From contig LGFQ01000002.1 of assembly GCA_001508935.1 (NCBI GenBank), positions 1 through 52,614 on the forward strand: a DNA stretch of 52,614 nt, given 5' to 3'. Below are positions 25,552 to 34,695 of this stretch, in pieces (within the stretch, counting starts at the first letter, position 1; each line of letters opens with the position of its first letter). The position numbers and the translations under genes were made by a program. The notes under the pieces were generated by a model. That model saw only the letters and a list, made by a program, of their open reading frames with translations, did not search any database and was not told the origin of the DNA. Source of the DNA: Synergistales bacterium 54_24. Lineage in GTDB: Bacteria; Synergistota; Synergistia; Synergistales; Thermosynergistaceae.

Positions 25552-26960
25552 ACAGCGCTGTTGATGGGGTGGTCGATTTGAATAGAGAAGAAAGGATAAC
25601 ATCGTCGCTGGTCGATCTGTGCGGAGAGGGGGAGGTCGATTATTCCGATATATTCCTCCAGGCTTCTTGCGGTCACTCGGCCAGTTTTGAAAACGGCTCG
25701 TTGGAAGAGCTCAGCTCGGGCATAACATGGGGATGCGGAGCGAGATGTGTTTCGGGCGATCACGTTATTTTGTCGCATTATCCTTCGGTAATGGGCGATG
25801 AGGTCCATAGATGCCTTGCAGACGCGGCGTCGAAATGTCATCTCTCTCTGCCTCAGCTCGATTTGGGCAGCGCCCCGCTCCTGGAGTTCTCAGATACGGA
25901 AAGAGGCCTTTCATTGGGCGGTCTCGACTTGCTTTACGACATAGATCGCCGGGTGCGGGGGGCGAGCGCGCTCATAAGACAGGTCACCTTGAGATATCGT
26001 GCTTCCCTCGTGAAGGTTGCCATATTTAGAGGTGATGGGGTTGTAAGGTTTGACAGGCGTTGGCGCACCCTCTTCGCCGCAGATGTGGTGACGGAGAAGG
26101 GAGGTCTTCTTCAGAGAGGATATGAAGTTAAGGCTTCGGCTGAGCCGATCGACCAATTTTGGTCGCATGTGGAGCCCCTTGCCGTGGCGATGACGGCGGC
26201 GCAGCGGGCTCTGCTCATGTTAGACGCCTCTCCTTGCCCTGCAGGTCGCATGCCGGTGATTTTAGCCGGAGAAGCCGGCGGAACCATGGTACATGAGGCA
26301 TGCGGTCACGGATTGGAGGCCGATTCTGTGCAGAAAGATTATTCGATCTATCGTGATCGTCTCGGCACGGCGGTAGCCAGTCCGCTCGTGACGTTGGTCG
26401 ACGACGCCACTTTGAAAGGAGCCTTCGGCTCCTACGAGGTGGACGATGAAGGCACGCCAGCCGAGAGGAGCGTCCTCATAGAGAACGGTGTGCTTAAATG
26501 TTATCTTACAGATATCTTATCAGCCAAGAAAGGCGGTCTACCTTTGACGGGAAACGGCCGCAGGGAGTCTTATCGCCATGTGCCCATCCCGAGAATGAGC
26601 AACACCTTTATCCTTCCGGGCAACTGTAGTTTTAGCGAAATCGTCGGGCAGGTGAGGCATGGCCTTCTCGTAAAGAGAATGGGAGGAGGAGAGGTCAACC
26701 CTACATCTGGAGACTTTGTCTTCCACGTCGCCGAAGGCTATTTGGTCGAGGATGGCTCGCTCTCTCCAGTTCGCGGTGCTATTTTGGCAGGCAATGGGCC
26801 ACAGGCCTTGAAAGACGTCTTGGCAGTCGGGGACGATCTCCATTTTGAGCCGGGCGTCTGCGGCAAGTCGGGCCAGGGGGTACCGGTGACTGACGGTCAA
26901 CCCACTTTATTGATAAGAGAGCTTACAGTGGGAGGAAGCGATACGGATCATGGCTTCTAA
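25548..26960 (+). CDS. tldD: TldD-type metalloprotease
   Basis: 470 residues of the TldD/PmbA(TldE) family. The zinc motif HEACGHG (HExxxH) in GGTMVHEACGHGLEAD identifies the catalytic TldD subunit rather than TldE. TGNGRRESYRHVPIPRMSNTFI and GGGEVNPTSGDFVFHVAEGYLVEDG are further family blocks. TldD/TldE cleave unfolded peptides and mature some peptide antibiotics. No tldE/pmbA lies in this window. The start is GTG 25548, overlapping mltG; TTG 25578 (after GGGGTGG) is an alternative and would begin the protein at NREERITSSL. It overlaps ftsK by 11 bp. Confidence 0.92.
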   Translation: MNSAVDGVVDLNREERITSSLVDLCGEGEVDYSDIFLQASCGHSASFENGSLEELSSGITWGCGARCVSGDHVILSHYPSVMGDEVHRCLADAASKCHLSLPQLDLGSAPLLEFSDTERGLSLGGLDLLYDIDRRVRGASALIRQVTLRYRASLVKVAIFRGDGVVRFDRRWRTLFAADVVTEKGGLLQRGYEVKASAEPIDQFWSHVEPLAVAMTAAQRALLMLDASPCPAGRMPVILAGEAGGTMVHEACGHGLEADSVQKDYSIYRDRLGTAVASPLVTLVDDATLKGAFGSYEVDDEGTPAERSVLIENGVLKCYLTDILSAKKGGLPLTGNGRRESYRHVPIPRMSNTFILPGNCSFSEIVGQVRHGLLVKRMGGGEVNPTSGDFVFHVAEGYLVEDGSLSPVRGAILAGNGPQALKDVLAVGDDLHFEPGVCGKSGQGVPVTDGQPTLLIRELTVGGSDTDHGF

Positions 26961-29157
26961 GAGGAGGAGCCGCTCTACCGCTCCTGGAGCAGCGAAAGAT
27001 AGCTCTTCTAAGGAGAGAAAACTTTTTCGCTTGATAGACGGTGCGGTTTTTTCTGTGCTGCTCATTGATATCTACGCTCTCGCCTCTATCTTCACCAGTT
27101 GGACCGGTGCATGGGGGCGGTATGTCTCGAACTGGTTGCTGAGCGAGCTTGGGGGAGCCTCGCTGCTACTTTTGCTATACGTGGCATATCTTTCGTCTGC
27201 TTACTTGTTGGATAAGCGCGTGCGCAACCTTCGCCGGCAAACGTTGGGAACGCTGGTATTCTACCTGACGACATCTTTGATGTTGGGGATGTTAGAGGCG
27301 AATTCTTTTGACGTTTCGCGATTGTTGAGTCCAGGCAAGGTTGGCCTGTCCTTAGTCTCATTCCTTTACAGAAACATAGGGCCTTTGGGATTGACTCTGA
27401 CGGGCTTGTGCGGAGCCACATTTGCCCTCGTGTCGTATGGCCGCGCCTCTATCAGGTCATATCTTGAGCGGGCCGTGGATGCGGCTCGTAATCTAATGCC
27501 GAAGAGGACAAAAGAGGAGAAGAAAGAGGGACCGACCATCGAAAAAGGGGAAAGGGAGGTAAGCCTCGCGGAGGTGCCCCAACTATCCCATGTTAGTTCT
27601 GGAGAGAGCGAGGTCACGTCGTCATACGTTGCAGCAATGGTAGAAGAGGAGGCCTTCGAGGAAGAAGACGGCTTTGTACTCCCTCCAGAAGTGGAGCCTG
27701 GGCGTTTCCCCCCTCCTGTGGATATCTTGGGAGTGGCTCCCGAGTACGACAGCAGCGGCGATGAGGAGATAGTCGCTAAACAGGGGGAACGCATAGTCGA
27801 GACATTGAAGGAATTTGACATCGATGCCGAGCTGGCCGAAACCGTCTTCGGTCCTACCGTAGTGCAGTTCAGGCTTCAACTTGCGCCAGGGATAAAGGTG
27901 AGCAGGGTGGCAGCCTTGAGCAATGATTTGGCCGTGGCGCTCGCCGTTCCCAGCCTGCGCGTAGAGGCGCCTATCCCCGGCAAACCCTATATAGGCGTGG
28001 AGGTTCCGAACCCACACCGTCGCTATGTCCACTTGAGCCAGGTTATAGGGAGCGAGTTCTTTCAGGGAACATCCGTCGAATTGCCTCTTCCCATGGGAGT
28101 GAGCGTCGAAGGGGTGCCTCTTGTGACAGGGCTGGAAGGGTTGCCCCACCTATTGGTGGCGGGCACGACCGGGTCGGGTAAAAGCGTTTTCATATCGTCG
28201 TGCATCATCGGACTGTGCTTCAAGTGCAGGCCCGACGAACTTAAGCTGCTCTTGGTAGATCCCAAGAGGGTCGAGATGACTTTATACGAACACCTGCCGC
28301 ACACTCTCACGCCTCCCATATGTGATGTGAAGACGGCGGTGCATGCGCTGGCTTGGGCCATCAGAGAGATGGAGCGACGCTATGAGTTATTTGCACGGGC
28401 GAGGGTCAGAAACGTGATGGGCTATAACGAACATGTCCTGCCCAAAGACCGCTTGCCTTACATTGTGATAATCATCGATGAGTTGGCCGATCTCATGATG
28501 ACGTCGCCCAAGGAAGTGGAGGACTATATCTGTAGACTTGCTCAGATGGCCAGAGCCACCGGCATCCACCTCATCCTCGCAACGCAAAGGCCATCGGTGA
28601 ATGTGATAACGGGCCTGATTAAGGCCAACATACCTGCTCGAGCAGCCTTTACGCTCCCTTCGCAGGTCGATTCGAGGACTATTATAGATGTGGCTGGTGC
28701 CGAAAAACTCCTCGGCAAGGGAGACATGCTCTTCGTTACGACTCGGTTTCCCAAGCCAGTGCGCGTTCAGGCTCCGTGGATCGACGAGGATGCGATAGGC
28801 CGATTCATTCAATATATGGTGAGCATCTTTGGCGAACCGGAGCATATAGATCTCGAGGAGCAAGGTGGAAGCAGGGAGATAAGGTCTTCATGCCTCGACG
28901 ACCCGCTCCTCGAGAAGGCTGTGCGGATAACCTTGGAGACCGGCATAGCTTCGGCCAGCAGGCTTCAGCGTCAACTTAGGATAGGCTTTACGCGGGCGGC
29001 CAGGTTGGTGGACGCGATGGAAGAGCTCGGCATAGTAGGGGCACAGGATGGATCCAAACCGAGGGAGATCCTTGTAGACGAGGAGAAAGCTGCGGTTATC
29101 CTGGAAGAAGCTTTGAGGGGAGATAAGAGTGAAGAGGCTTTCTATTCCCGGGATTGA
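26950..29157 (+). CDS. ftsK: DNA translocase FtsK/SpoIIIE
   Basis: 735 residues. About four membrane helices lie in residues 30-175, followed by an acidic linker (about 180-270), alpha domain, and RecA-type motor with Walker A VAGTTGSGKSVFISSCI, LLLVDPKRVEMTLYEHLPH, and Walker B YIVIIIDELADLMM, then ATQRPSVNVITGLIKANIPAR. The C-terminal winged helix (ASRLQRQLRIGFTRAARLVDAMEELGIV) reads DNA polarity sequences. It pumps chromosome ends through the closing septum and activates dimer resolution. ATG 26950 follows GGAGG and overlaps tldD by 11 bp; thiN starts 29 bp inside its 3' end. Confidence 0.96.
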   Translation: MASKRRSRSTAPGAAKDSSSKERKLFRLIDGAVFSVLLIDIYALASIFTSWTGAWGRYVSNWLLSELGGASLLLLLYVAYLSSAYLLDKRVRNLRRQTLGTLVFYLTTSLMLGMLEANSFDVSRLLSPGKVGLSLVSFLYRNIGPLGLTLTGLCGATFALVSYGRASIRSYLERAVDAARNLMPKRTKEEKKEGPTIEKGEREVSLAEVPQLSHVSSGESEVTSSYVAAMVEEEAFEEEDGFVLPPEVEPGRFPPPVDILGVAPEYDSSGDEEIVAKQGERIVETLKEFDIDAELAETVFGPTVVQFRLQLAPGIKVSRVAALSNDLAVALAVPSLRVEAPIPGKPYIGVEVPNPHRRYVHLSQVIGSEFFQGTSVELPLPMGVSVEGVPLVTGLEGLPHLLVAGTTGSGKSVFISSCIIGLCFKCRPDELKLLLVDPKRVEMTLYEHLPHTLTPPICDVKTAVHALAWAIREMERRYELFARARVRNVMGYNEHVLPKDRLPYIVIIIDELADLMMTSPKEVEDYICRLAQMARATGIHLILATQRPSVNVITGLIKANIPARAAFTLPSQVDSRTIIDVAGAEKLLGKGDMLFVTTRFPKPVRVQAPWIDEDAIGRFIQYMVSIFGEPEHIDLEEQGGSREIRSSCLDDPLLEKAVRITLETGIASASRLQRQLRIGFTRAARLVDAMEELGIVGAQDGSKPREILVDEEKAAVILEEALRGDKSEEAFYSRD

Positions 29158-29836
29158 TGCGCATTATAAAGATGAAGTGCCAGAGATATGCGTGCTTTTG
29201 GTCGCGGGCGGACGCGAGCCGCAAATATCTTGGTTGCAAGAGGCAGCGAAGCGGCACCGCGTTTGGGCTGTGGACAGGGGAGTGGAATCGTGCATGCGGG
29301 CTCATGTGCTGCCCGAGCTGGTGATAGGCGACAGCGACAGCGGGAGCCCAAAGGCGTGGGAGTGGGCTCGTTCTGTGGGAGCCGAGGTCCATAAATTTCC
29401 ACGGGATAAAGACCTTACAGATTTGCAGTTAGCCCTCCGTCAGCTTGCCTCTTTGGGCCTTCCGGTGACGACATTGCTGTGCGGCGGTTGGGGTATGCGC
29501 TTCGATCACGCCTGGAGTAACCTCTTTTCCCTCATTTGGGCGAGCAAATACGGCATCGAGCCCGGTTGTATCTGTGATGAGAAAGAAGTCCTGTTTTTCT
29601 TGCGGGATGGGGACCATGTGGAACTGGAATTCGATGTCGTGCCTAAAGCGATCTCGCTCCTTTCCTTGTCCCCTGTAGCAGAAGGCGTTACCGCTGATGG
29701 TGTAAAATGGCCCCTAAAGGACAAAACGCTGTTTTTGGATGAGCCTTACGCCGTGAGCAATGTCCCTCTGGACGAAAGGGTCGCCTTTGGCGTGAAGTCC
29801 GGTTGGCTCGGGGTATATTGCACCTGGGAAGCGTAA
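29129..29836 (+). CDS. thiN: Thiamine diphosphokinase
   Basis: 235 residues of the thiamine pyrophosphokinase family: VWAVDRGVESCMRA, LPELVIGDSDSGSP, FPRDKDLTDLQLALRQL (Mg and ATP residues), and LCGGWGMRFDHAWSNL correspond to the conserved AVDgG, GDfDS, KD-TD-e and GG-GgR-DH blocks. The cytosolic enzyme transfers a pyrophosphate group from ATP to thiamine, giving the coenzyme. GTG 29129 lies in the last 29 bases of ftsK, behind GGGGAGA. It is the last gene of the mltG-tldD-ftsK-thiN string. Sequence similarity is moderate but all motifs are present. Confidence 0.9.
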   Translation: MKRLSIPGIDAHYKDEVPEICVLLVAGGREPQISWLQEAAKRHRVWAVDRGVESCMRAHVLPELVIGDSDSGSPKAWEWARSVGAEVHKFPRDKDLTDLQLALRQLASLGLPVTTLLCGGWGMRFDHAWSNLFSLIWASKYGIEPGCICDEKEVLFFLRDGDHVELEFDVVPKAISLLSLSPVAEGVTADGVKWPLKDKTLFLDEPYAVSNVPLDERVAFGVKSGWLGVYCTWEA

Positions 29837-29840
29837 GCAT

Positions 29841-29874
29841 AAAAAAGGCGGGCCCCTCTAAGGGGTAACCCGCC
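29841..29874 (-). terminator. Terminator of rpmB
   Basis: Read on the minus strand: GGCGGG (29874-29869) pairs with CCCGCC (29852-29847), with a nested CCCC/GGGG inside, followed by TTTTTT (29846-29841). The stop codon of rpmB (29860-29858) lies in the hairpin loop, so the terminator overlaps the end of the coding region. Confidence 0.9.
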
Positions 29875-30055
29875 TTACGAGGCCAGAGCGCAGACAACGC
29901 GTGCAAACCCGCTTCGTTACTACGCTACCGTCACCTGCGATCGTCTTGACATTCTGCAGGTTCACCTGCCAGCGGCGGCGGGTACGTCTGTTAGAGTGGC
30001 TCACGTTGTTGCCGGTAACTGGACCACGACCACATATCTCACAGCGGCGCGACAT
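29858..30055 (-). CDS. rpmB: 50S ribosomal protein L28
   Basis: 65 residues starting MSRRCEICGRGPVTGNNVSHSNRRTRRRW. The two cysteine pairs CEIC and CTRC make this the zinc-ribbon (C+) form of L28. It is a late-assembling large-subunit protein near the E site. ATG at 30055 follows GGGAGGT; an open frame extending to 30160 is only the untranslated leader. It is monocistronic, transcribed toward thiN, with its own promoter and terminator. Confidence 0.95.
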   Translation of the reverse strand: MSRRCEICGRGPVTGNNVSHSNRRTRRRWQVNLQNVKTIAGDGSVVTKRVCTRCLRSGLVRRVTP

Positions 30056-30093
30056 ACTTCCATACCTCCCTATCTTATAGAACGAGCGGATGT

Positions 30094-30122
30094 ATTGTAT
30101 CATGTGTCTGTGCCCCTGGCAA
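30094..30122 (-). promoter_or_regulatory. Promoter of rpmB
   Basis: On the minus strand TTGCCA (30122-30117) and TACAAT (30099-30094) are spaced by 17 bp, about 40 bp before the rpmB ATG. It lies in the 90-bp divergent gap shared with xseB. Confidence 0.8.
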
Positions 30123-30145
30123 ACAGATATGGAAGGAGTTTTCAT

Positions 30146-30370
30146 ATGTCGTTTACTCAAGATATGGAGGAGTTACAGAAGATCGTTCGTCGCCTGGAGA
30201 GCGAAGCGATGCCGCTGGAAGATGCCTTGAGTCTTTTTGAAGAGGGCATAGCCCGCCTGCGCACTTGTCAAGCCTTCTTAAAGGATGCTCGCCAACGGGT
30301 AACGCGACTGAGCAGTGAAACTCTCCAGGAAGAGGAGTGGAATCCGATAAGAGATGAGCAAAGACAGTAA
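30146..30370 (+). CDS. xseB: Exodeoxyribonuclease VII small subunit
   Basis: 74 residues: FTQDMEELQKIVRRLESEAMPLEDALSLFEEGIARLRTCQAFLKDARQRV is the whole XseB helical hairpin fold. XseB pairs with XseA to degrade single-stranded DNA in mismatch and recombination repair. ATG 30146 follows GGAAGGAG by seven bases. xseA is not visible in the window. It overlaps ispA by 17 bp, an association also seen in other bacteria (xseB-ispA-dxs), although dxs is absent here. Confidence 0.93.
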   Translation: MSFTQDMEELQKIVRRLESEAMPLEDALSLFEEGIARLRTCQAFLKDARQRVTRLSSETLQEEEWNPIRDEQRQ

Positions 30371-31280
30371 AAATATAGATGAAATTGTTATATATATTGA
30401 AGACCAGATAGCTCGACACAAGGCGCTCTTCGATAGACACCTGGAAGCGGTCTTGGCCGAAGAAGGCCTTGCGCCTCGTCGCCTGAGAGAAGCCATGGGT
30501 TATTCCCTGATGGCAGGTGGGAAGCGATTGCGGCCCACATTGTGCATGACAGCGGCTGAGGTCTTTGGCGCGAGCGCTGAGATGGTTTTGCCGATGGCCG
30601 TCTCCTTCGAAATGATCCACACGGCCTCCCTGATCCACGACGACCTCCCTTGCATGGACAACGACGCGATGCGACGGGGTCAACCGACGAACCATGTGGT
30701 TTTCGGAGAGGCTATGGCCCTGCTCGCCGGAGATGCGTTGCTCGCCTGGGCCTTCTCCCGCTCCTTGAAGGAACTCTCCGCTCTCGGCCATCCTGCAGAT
30801 GTCGTATTGAAAGCCTTGAAGGAGTTCGCAGAGGCCGTGGGGCCGAGCGGTATATGCGGGGGGCAAGTCTTGGACATGGGCATGGAGGAATATGCAAATA
30901 AGGAAGAGCTCGTGTGGAAGACAGCCCTCATGAAGACGGCTACCTTGATCCGCGCTTCGCTGACCACCGGCGGTATATTGGGCGGAGCTTCGCCGGAGGC
31001 AGTGCAATGTTTATACAATTATGGGACACATCTTGGGATGGCCTTTCAAATCACGGACGATATATTGGATGTAACCGGAAACCTTGAGGAGCTCGGCAAG
31101 ACTCCTGGCAAGGACGCAGAGCAGGGCAAGGTGACCTTTGTCTCCGTATACGGTGTGGATGGTGCCGCAAGGCTGGCATCGGAGGAGTCGCAGAAAGCGA
31201 AGGAGGCGATACTGTCCTTGGGCGAGCGCGCCCGTTTCCTCAAAAACCTCCCCGATTATATCGTTAGGAGGACGCGATGA
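30354..31280 (+). CDS. ispA: Polyprenyl (farnesyl/geranylgeranyl) diphosphate synthase
   Basis: 308 residues with both aspartate-rich motifs: SLIHDDLPCMDNDAMRRG (first, FARM type DDxxxxD) and FQITDDILDVTG (second). GGKRLRPTLCM (IPP/allylic phosphate binding) and GGQVLDMG are also present. It condenses IPP with DMAPP to farnesyl or geranylgeranyl diphosphate, precursors of undecaprenyl phosphate and quinones. The bulky residue before the first motif (Ile-His) leaves chain length uncertain. ATG 30354 overlaps xseB by 17 bp and its stop overlaps tlyA by four. Confidence 0.92.
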   Translation: MSKDSKNIDEIVIYIEDQIARHKALFDRHLEAVLAEEGLAPRRLREAMGYSLMAGGKRLRPTLCMTAAEVFGASAEMVLPMAVSFEMIHTASLIHDDLPCMDNDAMRRGQPTNHVVFGEAMALLAGDALLAWAFSRSLKELSALGHPADVVLKALKEFAEAVGPSGICGGQVLDMGMEEYANKEELVWKTALMKTATLIRASLTTGGILGGASPEAVQCLYNYGTHLGMAFQITDDILDVTGNLEELGKTPGKDAEQGKVTFVSVYGVDGAARLASEESQKAKEAILSLGERARFLKNLPDYIVRRTR

Positions 31281-32095
31281 TCTCGGCAATGGCCCTTAAA
31301 GAGCGCGTTGACAAGCTTATTGTCGACAAAGGATTGGCAGAGACACGCAGCAAGGCCCAAGCTTTAATAATGGAGGGTCATGTCCTCGTCGATGGAAAGC
31401 CTGTAGATAAGGCCGGGATGCTCATTCCAGTTACGGCTGTCGTCGAGGTCGTGGAGAGAGAGCCGTGGGTGAGCAGGGGGGCATACAAGCTGCTCCATGC
31501 CCTGAAAGTCTTTTCGGCATCGCCTCGAGGAAAGGTGTGCGCCGATATAGGTGCCTCTACCGGCGGCTTTACACAGGTGCTCTTGGCCATGGGCGCGCAA
31601 AGGGTTTACGCTGTAGACGTCGGATATGGGCAATTGGCTTGGCCTTTGAGGAAGGATCCTCGCGTGATCGCTATGGAGCGGACGAACGCTCGATATCTCA
31701 AAAGAGATGACTTCGCCGAGGACGTCACGTTTATTACCGTTGACGCTTCATTCATCTCCCTTCGCTTGCTCGTCTCGCCTTTGGCGGGGATTTTGCCTGA
31801 TGATGGCGAGATGGTTGCCCTGGTCAAGCCACAGTTTGAGGCGGGGCGTGAGAGGGTGGGCAAGGGTGGCGTCGTGAGAGATGCTGAGACGCACGCCCAA
31901 GTGCTTCGCGAGCTCGGCGATTTTATCAATACGAAGACGCAACTCGCCTTGATCGATGCGACCTTCTCCCCCATCAAGGGGCCCAAGGGGAATGTCGAAT
32001 TCTTTTTCTTCCTCAGAAAAGGAGGCAGACCAGCGCCTTTAGATTTGAACGCTGTAGTTGTAAAAGCTGTAGAAGCCTTAGCTTCAACGAGGTGA
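31277..32095 (+). CDS. tlyA: TlyA-family rRNA 2'-O-methyltransferase
   Basis: 272 residues. An N-terminal S4 RNA-binding domain (RVDKLIVDKGLAETRSKAQALIMEGHVLVDG) is followed by an FtsJ-like methyltransferase domain with ADIGASTGGFTQVLL (AdoMet site). The catalytic tetrad positions read Lys in RGAYKLL, Asp in VDASFISL, Lys in ALVKPQFE and Glu in GNVEFFF. Homologues methylate ribose of C1409 in 16S and sometimes C1920 in 23S rRNA; they were once named haemolysins. ATG 31277 overlaps ispA (AGGAGG upstream); ATG 31289 is a possible second start. nadK follows after four bases. Confidence 0.92.
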   Translation: MISAMALKERVDKLIVDKGLAETRSKAQALIMEGHVLVDGKPVDKAGMLIPVTAVVEVVEREPWVSRGAYKLLHALKVFSASPRGKVCADIGASTGGFTQVLLAMGAQRVYAVDVGYGQLAWPLRKDPRVIAMERTNARYLKRDDFAEDVTFITVDASFISLRLLVSPLAGILPDDGEMVALVKPQFEAGRERVGKGGVVRDAETHAQVLRELGDFINTKTQLALIDATFSPIKGPKGNVEFFFFLRKGGRPAPLDLNAVVVKAVEALASTR

Positions 32096-32099
32096 AAAG

Positions 32100-32975
32100 A
32101 TGCACCACATCGGGTTGATCTTGAACACACAAAAACCTATGGCTCTCGAAGTTGCGCGGAGGTTGCTGTCGTGGGCGCCCAAGGCTGACATCGCTTTTCT
32201 TGCGCCATCTCATGAGTCGAGCGTCCTCGGCATTTCTGAGGTCTCTGAAGACGAATGGAGAAATCTCGTGAAGTTTGCTGTTGTGATAGGAGGAGATGGC
32301 ACGTTCCTTCGCGCCGCGCGTTATGTCTTGGAGTGGAGGATCCCGCTTTACGGCATAAACGCGGGAAGGTTGGGATTTTTGGCCTCCGGGGATCCCGATG
32401 AGGCCGAAAGGGACATCATCAGTATCTTGCAGGGGAGGGCAAGCGTAGAGGAACGGCATACGGTCAGGGGCACGATTATCCGCGGCGACCGCGTAGTCCA
32501 CGAACTTTACGCGTTGAACGACCTCGTGGTGACAAAAGGGGCCTTCGCGAGGCTCATTTTCTTGGAGATCGACGTCAACGGTCATTTGCTGAGCTTCATG
32601 CCAGCAGATGGCCTCATACTCTCCTCTCCGACGGGCTCTACGGCTTATGCCCTGTCGGCTGGCGGTCCTATCGTGCCACCTCATCTCTCGACGATGGTCT
32701 TGGCACCGATCTGTGCTCATACGCTTTATGCCCGCCCCGTCGTGGTGGGGGAGCACGATGTCGTGACTATAACGCCCAAGGGCGACCACAGGGAGATATT
32801 TCTCACCCAGGATGGCCAACTTGGCTACGAACTGTTGCCCGGCGATAGGGTGGAGGTGTCTATATCGCCCGATAAACATATCAGAATTTTGACATTGCCC
32901 GAGAGGGACTATTATTACCTGCTTCGTCATAAATTTCAATGGGGGCAGAGCTATTCCGAAGGCTCTGAAGAGTAA
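32100..32975 (+). CDS. nadK: NAD kinase
   Basis: 291 residues with FAVVIGGDGTFLRAARY (GGDGT phosphate-binding motif), GINAGRLGFLA, LNDLVVTKG and the LSSPTGSTAYALSAGGPI block. It phosphorylates NAD to NADP with ATP or polyphosphate and is the only NADP source in bacteria. ATG 32100 follows AACGAGGTGAAA. It sits four bases after tlyA and three before recN, the common ispA-tlyA-nadK-recN order. Confidence 0.95.
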   Translation: MHHIGLILNTQKPMALEVARRLLSWAPKADIAFLAPSHESSVLGISEVSEDEWRNLVKFAVVIGGDGTFLRAARYVLEWRIPLYGINAGRLGFLASGDPDEAERDIISILQGRASVEERHTVRGTIIRGDRVVHELYALNDLVVTKGAFARLIFLEIDVNGHLLSFMPADGLILSSPTGSTAYALSAGGPIVPPHLSTMVLAPICAHTLYARPVVVGEHDVVTITPKGDHREIFLTQDGQLGYELLPGDRVEVSISPDKHIRILTLPERDYYYLLRHKFQWGQSYSEGSEE

Positions 32976-32978
32976 GAT

Positions 32979-34673
32979 ATGACGCTTGAGGAGCTATATG
33001 TGAAAGATATCGGCGGCATAAGGAGCGCGGCAGTAGGGATAAGCGGGCGCTTCACGGTCATCACCGGAGAGAGCGGTTCTGGCAAGAGCAGCCTCATAAG
33101 AGCTCTTGAGCTCATCGCTGGCAGGCGGGCCCAAAGCTCGGTGGTGAGAGGCGGAGAAGAGATAGGCGAAGCGCTTGCCCTTTTTACCGCCAGCAAGATA
33201 CCTGCCCTTCCTGAGGAGCTTCAGCCTCAGGATAACAGCTGGACGGTCCGTCGAACCGTATCCAGGGGTGGGGGAAGCAAATCATATATACAGGAAAAAC
33301 CTGTCCCCTTAAGCCTTCTCGCTGCAGCCATGGCGCCGTGTATGGCCATACAGAGCCAATTCGCGCAGCTTGAGCTGCTCTCTGCCGACAAACAGATGGA
33401 TATAGTCGATGGGTGCGGAGGTCAGGAGCTGTTGGAGTTGCGCGATTCCCTGAGGCGCGCCTTCGAGAGGGCGATAGAGATCGAAAGAGAGCTGGTCGCC
33501 TTAAAGCGCTGGAGGAAGGAAGCGGAGGAGAGGCTCCAGGGAATGGCCCCCGTTATCGATATGGCTAAGTCGCTTGAGCTTTATCCTTCTTGCGAGGAGG
33601 AGTGGGAGAGGGAACTATCCTCTCTCGACGAGCGCATCGGACGCTGCGAGCGATTGGAGCGCGTCTTGAACCGTTTTTACGGCGGCAAAGGAGGGGGCGG
33701 CTTAGTGGAAGAGATCGAAAGCGCATGCCTCGAGCTCTGCTCCTTCATAGATCCATCGAAGGGCGGAGAACCTTCACGCCTTGCAGATTCTGCCGTCGAT
33801 TATCTGCGAAGGTTGTCGCGGTTGGGGCAAGAAGAGGCGTCGAAGGAAAGCATTTCAGAGCTCGAAGATGAGCGCGAAAGGCTCGAAGCCAAGCTCGGTC
33901 GCCTTAAGAAGTGCATGCGTTTGGCCAAGGTCGAAAGCGCCGATGAGCTTATAGAACGCTGTGACGAGGCTGAGCGGGAGATGAAAATGCTGGTCGAGAC
34001 CAGGGGAAAGTCGTCAGAGATGCAAGGGCTCCTGACGGAAGAGAAAAAGAGGGTCAAAGAGTTAGCCATGAGCTTGAGATCGATGCGCATCTCATCGGCT
34101 AAGCGCCTTGAGGAGAGGGTCAACGCGGTGCTCGCTGAGCTCGGCATGGAGGGGTTCAAACTTGTAGTGCAGGTAAACGAACGGGACAAGGTCCGCTCCA
34201 CTGGGGCCGAAGATGTAAATTTCCTGCTCGCCGTAAACGATGAGATGACAGGGCCGGTCAGCAAGTGCGCCTCCGGCGGTGAATTGAGTCGCCTGCTTTT
34301 GGCCTTAGAGATTGCCCTTCCCGATGACCAGCTTCCTTCAGTCCTCGTTTTCGACGAAGTCGAAGCCGGGCTGGGAGGCAGAGCTGCCTTGCTCGCCGGC
34401 TACAAACTCAAAGAGCTCTCGAGGCGATGTCAGGTGATCCTCGTCACTCACGAAGCCACTATAGCCTCTATGGCGGATCAGCACATAGTGGTGCAAAAGG
34501 ATCGCGATGAATCCGTCATAAAAGAGGTGCACGGCGATCAAAGGATCAGAGAAGTGGCGCGCATGCTATCTGGCGACTACGAATCTGAAGAAGCCTTGGC
34601 ACATGCTGAACAGTTGCTTCGGATGGTCTCTTCCGTAGGGACTGACACCGTCCTTTGGCTTGGGAAAAACTAA
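32979..34673 (+). CDS. recN: DNA repair protein RecN
   Basis: 564 residues, SMC-like: Walker [17 protein letters not shown] at the N-terminus, a glutamine-rich block QSQFAQLELLSADKQ, a long coiled-coil (about 150-385), ABC signature CASGGELSRLLLALE, and Walker B SVLVFDEVEAGLGGRAA. RecN tethers DNA ends during double-strand break repair. The family usually opens with L-I-NF; here it is LEELYVKDIGGI, a mild variation. ATG 32979 comes right after the nadK stop. The next gene begins within or just after its end. Confidence 0.94.
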   Translation: MTLEELYVKDIGGIRSAAVGISGRFTVITGESGSGKSSLIRALELIAGRRAQSSVVRGGEEIGEALALFTASKIPALPEELQPQDNSWTVRRTVSRGGGSKSYIQEKPVPLSLLAAAMAPCMAIQSQFAQLELLSADKQMDIVDGCGGQELLELRDSLRRAFERAIEIERELVALKRWRKEAEERLQGMAPVIDMAKSLELYPSCEEEWERELSSLDERIGRCERLERVLNRFYGGKGGGGLVEEIESACLELCSFIDPSKGGEPSRLADSAVDYLRRLSRLGQEEASKESISELEDERERLEAKLGRLKKCMRLAKVESADELIERCDEAEREMKMLVETRGKSSEMQGLLTEEKKRVKELAMSLRSMRISSAKRLEERVNAVLAELGMEGFKLVVQVNERDKVRSTGAEDVNFLLAVNDEMTGPVSKCASGGELSRLLLALEIALPDDQLPSVLVFDEVEAGLGGRAALLAGYKLKELSRRCQVILVTHEATIASMADQHIVVQKDRDESVIKEVHGDQRIREVARMLSGDYESEEALAHAEQLLRMVSSVGTDTVLWLGKN

Positions 34674-34695
34674 TATCGGAGACTCGATCGTCGGG

